64,000 nt of DNA from Chrysophaeum taylorii (GCA_029834535.1 JAQMWT010000334.1:62001-126000), one strand, 5' to 3'. Numbered from the stretch's first letter, positions 29,632 through 39,099 are shown. Notes: a model not told the origin generated them from the letters alone. Program-made: numbers and translations.

Positions 29632-30540
29632 ATGTTGCTGTCGATGCTGGCATTGGTCGGGGGGTTCGAGACGGGTCGGCTCGCGGTGGTGAGATCGCTC
29701 GCGCCGCGCGAGGTGCTCGTCGAGGAGTTCGAGCGGCTCGCCGGCGACGACACGAGCATTGGTGTCGAGGCGGCGGCCGCGTCCCGATACATTGCCGAGC
29801 TCATCGCTGACGGCGATCTCGAGCGCTTCGAGCTCGAGACCATGGCCGCCGAGATCGGCACCCTCAGCGTCAACGGGTTCGTCGAGCTCTGCGAGAAGAT
29901 CGACGACCTCTACGAGGCGGAGGAGGAGGAGGAGGCCGCGTCGGACGCCGACTTGGTCGCGCGCGTCTCGTCGCTCCTTCCCGAGTCTGGGTGCTTTCTG
30001 CGCGAGGACTACGAGAGCGAGGATGCGATGGCAAGCGCCCTCGAAAAGCTGGCCGCGGCCGTCGAGGATTCCGTTGTGGCGGCGGACGACGTGTGCGGCG
30101 ACTGGGAACTCGCGTATGCTTCGTCGCCGTCGTTTCACTTCAACGGCGGCTTCACCGGCGTCGCCAAGACGACCCCCGGTGGCGCCGCTTTTGTCGGACT
30201 CGCGCAGCGCCTCGACCTGGCTGCTGGGGGGAGTGGGATGATGCGCGAGACCCTCCAACCGGCCGTCGGCGACGCGTTCGACGTCAGCGTCAAGACTGAC
30301 TGGCTCCTCAAGCTTCAGATGGACCCCATCACCCGAAAGGCCCGGCCGATTCTCGAGCTCCTCCCGAGATCCGTCGAGTATGGTTTTGTCTTCGTCAAGG
30401 GCGACCGCGTCGAGAAAGGCTGGAAGACCATGCGCGTACTCAGCGCCAACGCCCTCGTCTTCGTCGACGACCGCCTCCGAATACAACGCGGAACGACGGC
30501 CAACGCGTGGTTCGTCTGGAGGCGGCGTCGGCAAGACTGA
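29632..30540 (+). CDS. PAP/fibrillin-family plastid lipid-associated protein
   Basis: A protein of 302 residues from ATG 29632 (another ATG at 29596 adds 12). The N-terminus MLLSMLALVGGFETGRLAVV looks like an ER signal peptide followed by a Phe-led stretch, the kind of bipartite leader used for secondary plastids (inference). A helical acidic region covers residues 20-140. The C-terminal half carries the lipocalin-like PAP/fibrillin pattern: CGDWELAYASSPSFHFNG, then FDVSVKTDWLLKLQMD, and the closing FVDDRLRIQRGTTANAWFVW, which fits the family end FLDDDLRIxRGxxGNxFV. Fibrillins sit on plastoglobules and thylakoids and bind lipids or quinones. The gene is uninterrupted, and the convergent DUF98 gene ends 66 bp away. 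Confidence 0.7.
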   Translation: MLLSMLALVGGFETGRLAVVRSLAPREVLVEEFERLAGDDTSIGVEAAAASRYIAELIADGDLERFELETMAAEIGTLSVNGFVELCEKIDDLYEAEEEEEAASDADLVARVSSLLPESGCFLREDYESEDAMASALEKLAAAVEDSVVAADDVCGDWELAYASSPSFHFNGGFTGVAKTTPGGAAFVGLAQRLDLAAGGSGMMRETLQPAVGDAFDVSVKTDWLLKLQMDPITRKARPILELLPRSVEYGFVFVKGDRVEKGWKTMRVLSANALVFVDDRLRIQRGTTANAWFVWRRRRQD

Positions 30541-30606
30541 ATCTCGTCATTCCAGTGACGACGACGACGACTAGGCTATATTCATCATTCGCAAACCCCC
30601 TCGTCG

Positions 30607-31269
30607 TCACGTCGTCGTCGTCGCGTCGTCGAGGGGTCTGACGTGGAGTCTGTGGAAGGTATCGTCGTCCGAGTCCAAAAAACCCTCGTCGAAGAGATCG
30701 AGGGGCATCACCTCTTCAATGTAACACGCGACGTGCGCCGAGGCGAGGGTATAAACGCGGGAGATTGTCCGCTCGTTCTTCGCGACCTCGATCAGCGAGA
30801 ATTTGGGGAGCTCGCCGAGCCTCTCGAAGAGCTGGCCGATCCCGATGGCGCCCGAGTCGACCAACTCGGAGGCCGCTGGCTGTGTCGCGACGACGCTCTG
30901 CGCCACGCAGCACGGCCGCTCGCGGCACGAGAGGACGACTGCCCGTTCGTAGAGGCCCGGGCCGACCTTTTCGTTCCTGATCACGCGGATCTGGACGGGC
31001 CGGTTGTGGTACGAGCTGAGGACGCGCTGGAAGTTGCCGTTGGAGGTGAGGGCCACGCGCTGCATCGGCGTGAAGCTCACGTTGGCGACGAGAGAGACGT
31101 CGGTCTCGAGCGACACTCCGAGGAGGTCGCCGAGGTGTCGGCTCGAGTCGACGACGCTCTTCGCCCTCTCCGCAAGCGTCTTTTCTTGCGGCGGCGGAAC
31201 CACGCCGGTGAGGCCCGCGGCGTCGTCGTTCACGAGGAGGAGGAACAATACCACCGAACAACTCCGCAT
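30607..31269 (-). CDS. Chorismate-lyase-like DUF98 protein
   Basis: A 220-residue protein with a hydrophobic signal-like start (MRSCSVVLFLLLVNDDAAGL). The body fits the UbiC/DUF98 fold of cyanobacteria and plastid-bearing eukaryotes: FTPMQRVALTSNGNFQRVLS, RVIRNEKVGPGLYERAVVLS, the Ala-Ser/Glu-Leu block SELVDSGAIGIGQLFERLGE, and the closing ISRVYTLASAHVACYIEEVM with the acidic IEEV pair. Relatives convert chorismate to 4-hydroxybenzoate or similar aromatic acids; algal members are mostly uncharacterised. With the signal segment it may be sent to the plastid, where chorismate is made. It is followed on the same strand, only 5 bp upstream, by the AHA1-LRR gene's stop. Confidence 0.65.
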   Translation of the reverse strand: MRSCSVVLFLLLVNDDAAGLTGVVPPPQEKTLAERAKSVVDSSRHLGDLLGVSLETDVSLVANVSFTPMQRVALTSNGNFQRVLSSYHNRPVQIRVIRNEKVGPGLYERAVVLSCRERPCCVAQSVVATQPAASELVDSGAIGIGQLFERLGELPKFSLIEVAKNERTISRVYTLASAHVACYIEEVMPLDLFDEGFLDSDDDTFHRLHVRPLDDATTTT

Positions 31270-31274
31270 CCGAA

Positions 31275-32303
31275 TTATGATGACTCCGAGGGGGGGGGTA
31301 CGCCAACACCAGAAAAGGTAGTCGCGGCGTCAATCTCCAAGCCGCGGCGGAGGACCTTGAGGCCGTCGAAGAGCTGGCGGCGAGAGAGAGAGGTAATTTT
31401 GGTGTGGTCGAGGCGGAGGTGTTTGAGGTGTGGGGCAGCGCCTGTGGCGAGGGCGCACATGACGTGCTGGATTCCCGCGTCGGTGATGTCGTTATAGCTG
31501 AGGTCGAGGGACGTGATGGAGGAAGCGCGGTGGGTGTCTCGCGGGAGGGCGGCGACGATCGCCGGGATGTCGGCGTCCGTGAGCGACATGCAGCGGAAGT
31601 CCCCCTGGGCGCGCGTGCCGTCGCGTACTTCGTCGCAGCGCGCTTCGAAGTCGGACGACCGAAGCTTGGACTTCATGTCGACGAGGAGCTGTCTCGTCGA
31701 GGCCTCGGCGCGCAGGGCGGGGCCGCAGTGGTCGAATTCCGGCAGTCCCTTGAGGTTCTGGGGCTCTCGGAGCTTGGCATTGCGGTGATACCCGGCCGCG
31801 ACGCCGCGGACGTCTTCGCCCAAACGCTCCAGTCTCGTGCGGAGCGGCCCTATAGCGCGCGCCGCAACCTCGTCCTTCAAATCTTTTTCGACCTCCGAGA
31901 TGTCGTAGCCCTTTTTTTCCTGCTCGTTGAGCGCGATGGGCCCGCCGAGGGGTTTCTGGTACTGCCAGTCGCCCTCGACCAAAGGGTCCTCGATGCCACC
32001 GTTGGAAAATTCCGGAAATCGCACCCGACCCCGCGCCTCGCCCAGCACCCGCCCGTCGAGCCGCTTTTGCGCGTACCACTTGACCACGAGGCCCAGGTTG
32101 TATGTCGCAAAGTATTCGCCACCTTTCCGCGCGTGGATCAACACCTCGCCGTTGTCGACGTACGCCTCGGTCGCCTTGATCTTCACCGCCTCCAACTCCA
32201 CCAACACCACCTCCGCAAAGTTCGCGTCGAGCCACTTGCGCACCCAATCCTTCAAGTCCACCTCCTGCCAGTGCCACGATTCGCGACTCACGTTTTCGGC
32301 CAT
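31275..32303 (-). CDS. AHA1 N-terminal domain fused to leucine-rich repeats
   Basis: A 342-residue protein. Residues about 8-130 match the N-terminal domain of AHA1, the activator of Hsp90 ATPase: WHWQEVDLKDWVRKWL, a strand with VELEAVKIKATEAYVD, ARKGGEYFATYNLGLVVKWY and GRVRFPEFSN, the order seen in yeast Aha1 where the domain contacts the Hsp90 middle segment. AHA1 normally continues into a START-like C-terminal domain. Here that is absent; a helical linker (about 145-235) leads instead to RNI-type leucine-rich repeats: MSLTDADIPAIVAALP, SITSLDLSYNDITDAGIQHV and HLKHLRLDHTKITSLS. One continuous frame covers both parts, so the fusion is direct. It may couple Hsp90 stimulation to a client bound by the repeats (inference). 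Confidence 0.7.
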   Translation of the reverse strand: MAENVSRESWHWQEVDLKDWVRKWLDANFAEVVLVELEAVKIKATEAYVDNGEVLIHARKGGEYFATYNLGLVVKWYAQKRLDGRVLGEARGRVRFPEFSNGGIEDPLVEGDWQYQKPLGGPIALNEQEKKGYDISEVEKDLKDEVAARAIGPLRTRLERLGEDVRGVAAGYHRNAKLREPQNLKGLPEFDHCGPALRAEASTRQLLVDMKSKLRSSDFEARCDEVRDGTRAQGDFRCMSLTDADIPAIVAALPRDTHRASSITSLDLSYNDITDAGIQHVMCALATGAAPHLKHLRLDHTKITSLSRRQLFDGLKVLRRGLEIDAATTFSGVGVPPPSESS

Positions 32304-32408
32304 ATATATTAGGCGGCGTTACGAGAACCGGAACTTTATCAAAAACCAGTTGTTGTTATAAGTGTTTTTGTTGTTCGAACACTTACTTCACAGTATTGGT
32401 GTGAATTG

Positions 32409-33281
32409 TCAACGCTGGACAGACAAGAAGGGGGGGTGTCGATTGACGTCCTTGTATAGGAGATATCGAAAGTCCGAGGGCCCGCCCGCGTAGCAGGCCT
32501 GGGGGCAAAAGGCGCGGAGCCAGATGAAGTCGCCCTCCTCGACCTCGACCCAGTCGTGGTTGAGGTGGTACACCGCCTTGCCCTGGAGCACGAAGATTCC
32601 GTGTTCCATGACGTGGGTCTCCTTGAAGGGAATAACGGCCCCCGGCTTGAAGGTGACGATGTTGACGTGCATGTCGTGCCTGAGGTCCAACGGGTCGACA
32701 AATCTTGTGGTTGACCAGGCGCCCTCCGTATCCGGCATCGACTCCGGAACTACGTCGCGCTCGTCCGGCACAACAAACCACGGCGGCGCCTCGAGGCCAT
32801 CTACCGCCTGGTACCGCTTGCGGATCCACACGAACATCGATCTCTTTTCGTCCCCAACCACCGCCCAGGGCGTCGATGGCGGAACGTAGGCGTACGCGCC
32901 CGACGAGCATCTAATTTTCGCGCCGCCAACGTCGAGCGTCATCGCTCCCGACAGCACGTACAGCACCGACTCGACCTCCGGTTCCGTGTCGGGCCGCTCC
33001 GAGCCACCCCCCTCCTCGACCTCCACCACGTACTGCGAAAAGGTTTCCGCGAATCCGGTCATCGGACGCGCCAAAATCCAGGCGCGCGTCCCGCGCCAAA
33101 ACGGCAGCATGCTCGTCACGATGTCCCGCATCACAACCCGCGGGATCACGGCGTAGGCCGTCGTAAAAACAGCGCGCCCCGTCATGAGCGCGCTTTGAGG
33201 TGGGTGCCCCCCCGCACCAGACAACCATCGTCGCATCAGCAGCATAGTGACTGACTCCACCTGCTTATAGCAGGTCAACAT
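32409..33281 (-). CDS. UGLYAH: (S)-ureidoglycine aminohydrolase, bicupin
   Basis: A 290-residue enzyme that removes ammonia from (S)-ureidoglycine to give ureidoglycolate in purine/allantoin breakdown. Two cupin barrels are visible: the N-terminal one with ESVLYVLSGAMTLDVGGAKI and SGAYAYVPPSTPWAV, the C-terminal one with the metal-binding set in PFKETHVMEHGIFVLQGKAV (Glu, His, His) and EEGDFIWLRAFCPQACYAGG, then the family end FRYLLYKDVNRHPP. The length matches the bacterial (about 260) and plant (about 300) forms. Start chosen at 33281; an internal Met at 33245 would trim 12 residues. A basic N-terminus gives no clear signal peptide. It would allow the alga to recycle purine nitrogen. Confidence 0.85.
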   Translation of the reverse strand: MLTCYKQVESVTMLLMRRWLSGAGGHPPQSALMTGRAVFTTAYAVIPRVVMRDIVTSMLPFWRGTRAWILARPMTGFAETFSQYVVEVEEGGGSERPDTEPEVESVLYVLSGAMTLDVGGAKIRCSSGAYAYVPPSTPWAVVGDEKRSMFVWIRKRYQAVDGLEAPPWFVVPDERDVVPESMPDTEGAWSTTRFVDPLDLRHDMHVNIVTFKPGAVIPFKETHVMEHGIFVLQGKAVYHLNHDWVEVEEGDFIWLRAFCPQACYAGGPSDFRYLLYKDVNRHPPFLSVQR

Positions 33282-33514
33282 AAAATCTCCAGGGGCAGGA
33301 ATGAGTGGCTCGGGAGAAGGAGCGAGGAAGGTACCGGAACCGCGCTAGATATAGATCTAGCAGTTGAAGCACAAAGGGTCGGTTAACGCTGGAAGTACAT
33401 ACTTAAAAGTACTGAAGAAAGAACACTTTTTTTTCAAAAGGACTTTCGTGTCGTTGGACACACCCCGAAGAGCGACGACGAAGGGCGTTGGCAAGGTCTC
33501 CGCGCGAAGAAGCG

Positions 33515-35110
33515 ATGGTCCACGCCGCGACGCACCTCCCCGAATGCGGGGAGCTGCTTTCCAAGAACAACGACGATCATCATTCCATCCGGAAGCGCCG
33601 CCCGAGCATGGACAGCGGAGATTGCTCGAGCGATCGCAGCACCGCCTGCCGTTCGAGGTCAGGTCGTAGTCGAATGCCTCGCGACCAACCTCGTTTATTC
33701 AGGCGTGCCTCGCTGGACGACGATGTCCTCTTCGAGCCCCCCGCGACCAACATCTCGCCACTCGGTCGAGACGGTCCGGGCGCCTCTACGATGGTCGTCA
33801 ATACCCCCCCCCAGGTCACGTACACCCACGACGTCTTCGAGGCAAGCAAACCACCACCGGCCAAGGACGACTTGCTCGCGGTCCTCGCCGCCGCCTGCTC
33901 GCTGCCTGCGCTCACTTGCGAGCCGCCGCCGGGAGCCAAACAGCGACAACTCGGGGTGGTACTCGTGGGCAATCACCGTTGTGTTGACCACAATACCCAG
34001 CGCTTGTCGCCGCCGCCACCAATTATTTTGCCGGGCTCGGCATCGCGCTCGTCGCAGAGAGGCAGCCCGCCATCGTTGGCGACGCTGCCCGCGACGGTCG
34101 TGGCCTGCTGCGACCTCGCCGGCGTCGCGACCAAGCTCCCCATCCTCGACTCGAACCGCCAGCGGTCGTCGTCGTCGTCGTCCTCGTCCTCGTCCTCGTC
34201 GTCGTCGATAAAGGAAGATGCACACCCCAACATTATCACCGCAATACCAGCGCATCATCAGACCACGGCGGCCGCGCCCCCCCGCCGCAAGAAGCGCCCG
34301 CGCCTCGCTCCTTTCCCGAACAAACTCCAGGAGATCGTCGCGGCCAACCCCAACATCATCACCTGGGACCAGGCATCGAGAGCCCTCGTTGTGCGCGACC
34401 CGCGCCGCCTGACGGCCGACATCATGCCCAAGTATTTTAACACCAACGGCGGCGACGGCCTTCTCAAGTCGTTCACGCGCCAGCTCAACTACTACGGCTT
34501 TCACCGCGTGAACGCCCAGGCTGCCAAGGCAACGGCGACCGCGGCCGCGGCAGCAGGAGGGACCACGACACTCCTCAAGCGCCAGCGCACCGTCAGCCTC
34601 GGCGAGGACGATATTTTTTGCTGCCCGCGCATCGAGGACCAGTCCCCCTTTCTCCTCCTCAACCTTCGCGGCAACGCGAACAACGAGTCGCCGCACAAAC
34701 CCTGGGAAAACGCTGGTGACGAGGCCCTCGTCGTTTTTTACCGCGAGTTGTTTGGTGACGACGCGCTCGTCTTTGTCAACAAGGACAAGACAGTCCAGAC
34801 ACTCGACGACTTTAGCAGGCTCATTCGATTTGAAAAGGCTACCGCGCGCGTCACGCTCGACGACAGGCTCCCGCAGCAGTACAGACCGGCGGCGACGCCA
34901 AGTCATCTCCCCGCAAACCTCCGACATCACCTCGCTGTCGAACAGCCTCACAGACACCACCAATACCTCGACAGTCGCGAACAGCAAGCACAGAGCCCGT
35001 TCGACGGCGAGATCATTCACGCGGCGTCGTTGACGCGCGGAAACGAGCTCCCAGCTCGCGACGCTCGCCCGGCCTTTCGCGGCGCCGCAACGGTCGTTCC
35101 CGTTGTCTAG
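33515..35110 (+). CDS. Heat-shock-factor-type DNA-binding protein
   Basis: A 531-residue nuclear regulator, first ATG at 33515. An HSF-fold winged helix occupies residues about 262-335: PFPNKLQEIVAANPNIITWD, a strand ALVVRDPRRLTADIMPKYFN and the recognition helix GLLKSFTRQLNYYGFHRVN, which keeps the SFxRQLNxYGF core. It is preceded by a basic PPRRKKRPRLA nuclear-type signal and by a run of 14 serines. No heptad HR-A/B trimerisation region is visible after it. Instead the C-terminus is Gln/His-rich, so this is one of the short expanded HSF-like factors typical of stramenopiles rather than a canonical heat-shock factor. The long N-terminal region is disordered. Confidence 0.8.
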   Translation: MVHAATHLPECGELLSKNNDDHHSIRKRRPSMDSGDCSSDRSTACRSRSGRSRMPRDQPRLFRRASLDDDVLFEPPATNISPLGRDGPGASTMVVNTPPQVTYTHDVFEASKPPPAKDDLLAVLAAACSLPALTCEPPPGAKQRQLGVVLVGNHRCVDHNTQRLSPPPPIILPGSASRSSQRGSPPSLATLPATVVACCDLAGVATKLPILDSNRQRSSSSSSSSSSSSSSIKEDAHPNIITAIPAHHQTTAAAPPRRKKRPRLAPFPNKLQEIVAANPNIITWDQASRALVVRDPRRLTADIMPKYFNTNGGDGLLKSFTRQLNYYGFHRVNAQAAKATATAAAAAGGTTTLLKRQRTVSLGEDDIFCCPRIEDQSPFLLLNLRGNANNESPHKPWENAGDEALVVFYRELFGDDALVFVNKDKTVQTLDDFSRLIRFEKATARVTLDDRLPQQYRPAATPSHLPANLRHHLAVEQPHRHHQYLDSREQQAQSPFDGEIIHAASLTRGNELPARDARPAFRGAATVVPVV

Positions 35111-35452
35111 AATGGAGTTTGCTTTGATTTCCGCCGCCCTCTCTCCCTCTCTTTCCCTCTCCCTCGTTTTGGCCTCTCGCGACCTCATTCTTTCCCTCTC
35201 TCTTCCTACCAAGTTCTGCGATGCCATCGCCGAGTCGCGTCGCGCGGAAAAGGAATGGTCAGGTCTCGACGCACATGCAAATTATCTACCCCTCCAACGC
35301 AATCCCCCCACCCCGCCGCATCCTCTTCGACCTCACGGATGGTGCGACGCGCGCGAGGTCTAAAACTATTGCGCCTTCTCTTCGTTCGCATAGCCACCGC
35401 CACCGGGATTCGCCTCGTTCGCGGGTGTATCCTTCGTCGACGAGCGACTCCG

Positions 35453-35487
<35 letters not shown>

Positions 35488-35703
35488 CTTGTTATTCTTT
35501 ATTACTCGGCAACCACCTCTAGCTTAGCATTGTACATCACGTTCAGTAACGACGAGCAAAGCCGTTTCTGAAACGAGCCAAAATAGGGACCAATAACAAA
35601 CGAATAATCTCTACAACGAAAAGATCAACGTCACTGTTGGAGTCCTGTGGTGGGACGGACCCATTCATTATCTTCGCTCTTATCGTGTGATACCGACCAC
35701 TCA
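35111..35703. other. Spacer with pyrimidine-rich tract and (TCA)n repeat
   Basis: No supported gene. A CT-rich stretch (35136-35210) follows the HSF stop and a TCA trinucleotide run lies at 35454-35487. Frames here owe their length to these repeats. Confidence 0.55.
35454..35487. repeat. (TCA)n microsatellite
   Basis: About eleven trinucleotide units. Confidence 0.9.
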
Positions 35704-36515
35704 TCATGTCAGATCGTGTAGAATCACCCCTCCTCTAGAAGCAAGTTCGTGCGCGCCCTCGCGCCGCACGACGTCGTGTGGGTTGTCTGTCGCTGGATGC
35801 GACGGCCGAAGGAGCCCCCGCGATAATCGACATGGTTTTAGAGGAGGTGGGAATCGTGTGCGACGGCCCGCTGGCGTCCAGAGGGCGGGCACCCACGGCG
35901 CGGAGCACGACGGCGAGATCGGCGGGAAGCGGAGCGTCGACGAGCTCTCGTCGGTGTGTGCGAGCGGGCTCAAATCGAGGGCCAGGCAATGAAGCGCGAG
36001 TCTGTTGAGGCCTCTGTGATACCGTCGACTGACGACCGCGTCGCATCGTTCCGCGTCGCCGAGTACGGGATGTCCAAGATGGAAGGCGTGTTTCCGGATT
36101 TGATGGGTCCGGCCGGTCTGCGGCGTCGCGAGGACGAGGGATGCGGCGCGACGGTCGTCTTGCGTCCCGGGCTTGGCGCTTGATTCCGTCGACGGTGACT
36201 ATTGGCCGGTCGACGACGACGGTACGGTCACTAGTCCACGCGCCGCGCACGAGCGCAACGTACTCCTTCCGGCCCGCGGTCAGCTCGGCGCAGGTCGTTG
36301 GGTCGAACGCAAAGAGCATCGCGCCGCCGTCCGATGATCGAGGCGATGGACGGGATAGACCCGACGCGCGAGCTGCCGCCTGAGAAGCGTCGAAACGACC
36401 AACTGCTGGGAGTGAGTGTGCTGGGCGCGGTGGTGGACCGTCAGTCCAGCCGGCTTGTTGACGCGCACCCGCGAGTCGTGGTATCGCAGCGCCTGAATAC
36501 GAGGAAGGTTCGCAC
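35704..36515 (-). pseudogene. RluA/TruC-type RNA pseudouridine synthase, truncated and broken
   Basis: On the minus strand the N-terminal piece reads RVRVNKPAGLTVHHRAQHTH and YPVHRLDHRT, the motif I and catalytic HRLD motif of the RluA family. A second frame continues GGAMLFAFDPTTCAELTA and GRKEYVALVRGAWTSDR. A third frame holds [20 protein letters not shown] and [14 protein letters not shown], the RTHQIR/GHP block. All conserved parts are present in the right order but need two frame changes, near 36330 and 36130. The 5' end stops at about 36515, where unrelated Gypsy-type sequence begins, so the first part of the gene has been replaced. The live family makes pseudouridine in tRNA or rRNA. 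Sequencing indels could explain the frame changes but not the loss of the 5' end. Confidence 0.7.
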
Positions 36516-37330
36516 GTTTTGCTCTACATTCCTTTCCTTCAGAACAAACTTCGACCGGAATGGCGCGGCCCATTTATTATCAAGGAACGCCTTTCCCCGG
36601 CCACCTATAGGATTGAGTCTCTCGACTCTCCGCCCGAAGAACGACGTGTTCGTGTTAGTCAGATCGCGCCCGCGATGGTACCTCCGATCGTTGATCAAGC
36701 CATCCGCAAACCCGAAGAAGAAACCTTCCGTGATGATTATCAGCACGGTAAGTTTGTTGTTTTCCGGATTCCTGACCGGAAGCGCTCTGATTGGCGCAAG
36801 AAGATTTATGTTGCTGAAGTTTACTACGAGCCTTACGATTACCAAAATGATCGTGTTGCTCTACATTTCTATTCCGATTTGGGTCCGAACGATGATGTGG
36901 CTTATTTATTTCAAGCCGACCTCTCACCTTTCGCACCGCAAGCTCAAGCCCGAGAGTTCAAGGACGTTGAAGGTCGAAGTTTCACCGACAAGTCCCGAAT
37001 TTCCTCCAACACAACTCCTTGTGTCGCGGATTTCGCTCCGCACGAGATTGATGTGTTGATCCCCAAGTTTACTTTACGCAGTGGTCGAGTTCCTGAACCG
37101 ATCATCACCCGCGTTTACCAGAAGATTCGTTCACGAGATGCTCGTAAGGCGAAGCCGCGCTCCTCGCGCTAGCACCTAGCACCTCGCTGGGGCAGCTCGA
37201 ATTCTTACCAGGGGAGTCCTGTGGCGGCAACTTTCGCCTCCTAAGGCTTACCCGTCCTCTAGGGCCCCCCTTATCAGGGGCACCCTCCTCCGTTGTGATG
37301 ATGTCAGTTTTCTTTATGACATCATCTCCC
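36516..37330 (+). mobile_element. Ty3/Gypsy fossil fragment: post-integrase tail and probable LTR start
   Basis: An old LTR-retrotransposon fragment. It encodes the region downstream of the integrase core, including a chromodomain-like stretch beginning LRPEWRGPFIIKERLSPATY. It is clearly related to, but diverged from, the corresponding tail of the large Gypsy element (61.2-61.8 kb). After the coding end a TGTGGCGGCAACTTTCGCC sequence at 37213 resembles the LTR start of that element. The rest of pol is not here. It abuts the 5' end of the broken pseudouridine synthase gene. Confidence 0.7.
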
Positions 37331-37628
37331 TTTTCCGCGACATGCGTCACCCTGATTTCTGTGTTTCGATAATAATACCTTGATCATAAAGCAACAGCCG
37401 ATCCTCAAGTTGCGAGGACCAGGCACGGAAGTTGTTTGTGGTTGCGTGGCGGGAGAACGGCTTTCCTCGTCTAGTGACTCCACCGAGGGCACGGACGCGA
37501 GCGGCGAGCCAGGATTCGAAGGCACGCCAGGTAGCCCCTAAAATTCTCCTTACGCCACAGTTAGTATATACACCTGGCGGCGACGCCATAGCATCATCTA
37601 GGGTTTCGTGTCGCCTTGTAACGCCACC

Positions 37629-37793
37629 ATGAACTTGCGCTCCAACGAGACGTGGGTCGGGCATCGCGTGCTCAAACCCTTGAACGACGAGGAGTACCCG
37701 GGCTTGAACTACTTTCTTATCTTCTTCGCCTGCTTGTTCGCGCTCATGTGGTACCTGCTTGGCTGCTTCGGCCGCCCAGTCGTGCCCTCGTAG
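37629..37793 (+). CDS. Small single-pass membrane protein
   Basis: A 54-residue protein starting at an ATG in a good eukaryotic context (CGCCACCATGA). Residues 1-28 are polar and contain an NET glycosylation sequon. Residues about 29-48 form one strong membrane helix (YFLIFFACLFALMWYLLGCF), followed by a six-residue tail. The upstream 35 bp are free of other ATGs. No family is recognised. Tiny tail-anchored proteins of this shape occur as subunits of respiratory, photosynthetic or ER complexes, but no motif assigns it. It lies between two mobile-element remnants, so its survival as an open frame is notable. Confidence 0.45.
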   Translation: MNLRSNETWVGHRVLKPLNDEEYPGLNYFLIFFACLFALMWYLLGCFGRPVVPS

Positions 37794-37959
37794 TAGACCA
37801 CGTTTCGACGCTTTGGCAAAAAAACACGCGTCGACCACAACATCAGCGGGACCCACATCCACAGGGTGCGCGGACTAGCGTCTTGTGAACACTTGGCTGC
37901 GGACAGCGGTCGGGACGAGCAACGGCAAACGCGGAGACGATGGATTTTTTTTCGCGTGG

Positions 37960-38440
37960 CGCGGCTAAACGCGATCAGCGAGGCGGTTCGAGTATTGCCG
38001 AACCGTGCATCGAATGTAGAACTGCAAGAAAGCCTCAACAACCTCGCGACGGGAATCGGAGGTGACGCCATCGTCCATGCCAAAACGCGCGCAGCCATTA
38101 TGGGTCGCCAAGCAGTAGGCAGAAGGGCAGGTAGGATCACCCCGCTGGCCAGAGAGTCGATGGGGGAGCAAGCGAGGCTTGTCGGGCCGTGGAGAGCAAT
38201 GCAGGACGCCGGCTTAAGTTGCTCGAAGATAGGCAAATGTCTTCGCAAGGCGGGCGGGCGCGTCTACTTTGAGCTCATTGGCAGCATAGCGTATGTCGAG
38301 CTTGATGATGACCAGGTCAGAATAATGCTCAGCGTGCTCGCGGACGCCAGCCAGAAAGGAGACGCGAGGTACCTGAAATACGGGTCCACGCCGACCAAGG
38401 GCCGCAAGGCCATATGCCAGAAGGACTCAAAAGAGTGATG
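37960..38440 (-). mobile_element. LINE-type reverse transcriptase fragment D
   Basis: Degenerate minus-strand copy of the polymerase-core part of the LINE at 49251-52010. Matching pieces are HAEHYSDLVIIKLDIRYAAN (copy C has HAEQYPDQVIIKLDKRNAFN), then QLKPASCIALHGPTSLACSP (copy C QLRPASWVALHGPTGLDRAP) and a trace of the GMDDGV block. It has stops, frame changes and an internal deletion and is dead. Confidence 0.6.
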
Positions 38441-39099
38441 AACCGGGTTCATTCGTGGCGACCCATACGAGGTAATAATGTGACCCCTAGGATGCACCGC
38501 GAGCCGCGGTGTCTAAAGTGTGCGATCTCATACCTTATATACATCGCAGCGCGCTGCTAGAATCCTACACCCAGAACAAAGGGCTGCTTATGGCCTATGC
38601 GAGCGGGCGATAGGGAAGCTGACGACGCCAAAGAAGACGTAGACGCAATTTCGAAAGAATGAAGATGTAAAACATGCGGGGGTGGTGGGCTTTTCATCGC
38701 CGACGGCGCAATGAATGAGGGGGGTACAGAAGAAGAAGAAGAAGAAGAAGAAGAAGAAGAAATGCCGCCCGAAAGGCAGGGGATCCGAGGCTGGCACCCG
38801 GACTCATCGACTCGGGTGTGTGTGTCGCCGCCGTGTTGCGGGGTGCGCCCTAAGAGGTTTGTTCTAAAAGGTCGACTGCTAAGAGGGGGGGGTGGGTGCT
38901 TGCTTTTTGTGTGGTGCGTGGGGTATGAAGGATGTGCCTGACGAGAGGGTTTGTTTGGGTCCGTACTAATGGGGGGAGGGCAAGCGCGACTTGCCGCCGA
39001 ACATAGACGTGCGTGCTGTAGTCGTTCCGGGCGACGGCCTGGGTTGAATTCAACAGAGGATCCCAAACGAGCGAGGCTGGGTGGTATAGAGCTTGGGCG
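38441..39099. other. 3' flank of the giant gene with a LINE tail insertion
   Basis: No gene. It contains an AGA run (38729-38763) and, at about 38870-38943 in minus orientation, only the last 75 bp of the LINE family (GTCGACTGCTAAGAGGGG ... GGATGTGCCTGACGA). The sequence on both sides has a counterpart at 62.3-62.7 kb (for example GGGGATCCGAGGCTGGCAC against GGGGTCCGAGAGGCTTACAC) and the LINE tail is absent there, so it was inserted after the duplication. Confidence 0.6.
38729..38763. repeat. (AGA)n microsatellite
   Basis: Eleven to twelve trinucleotide units. Confidence 0.9.

Noticed and set aside
33695-35227. 510-codon minus-strand open frame
   Set aside because: Antisense to the HSF-like gene, whose frame carries a clear DNA-binding domain; the antisense product is an Arg-rich shadow.
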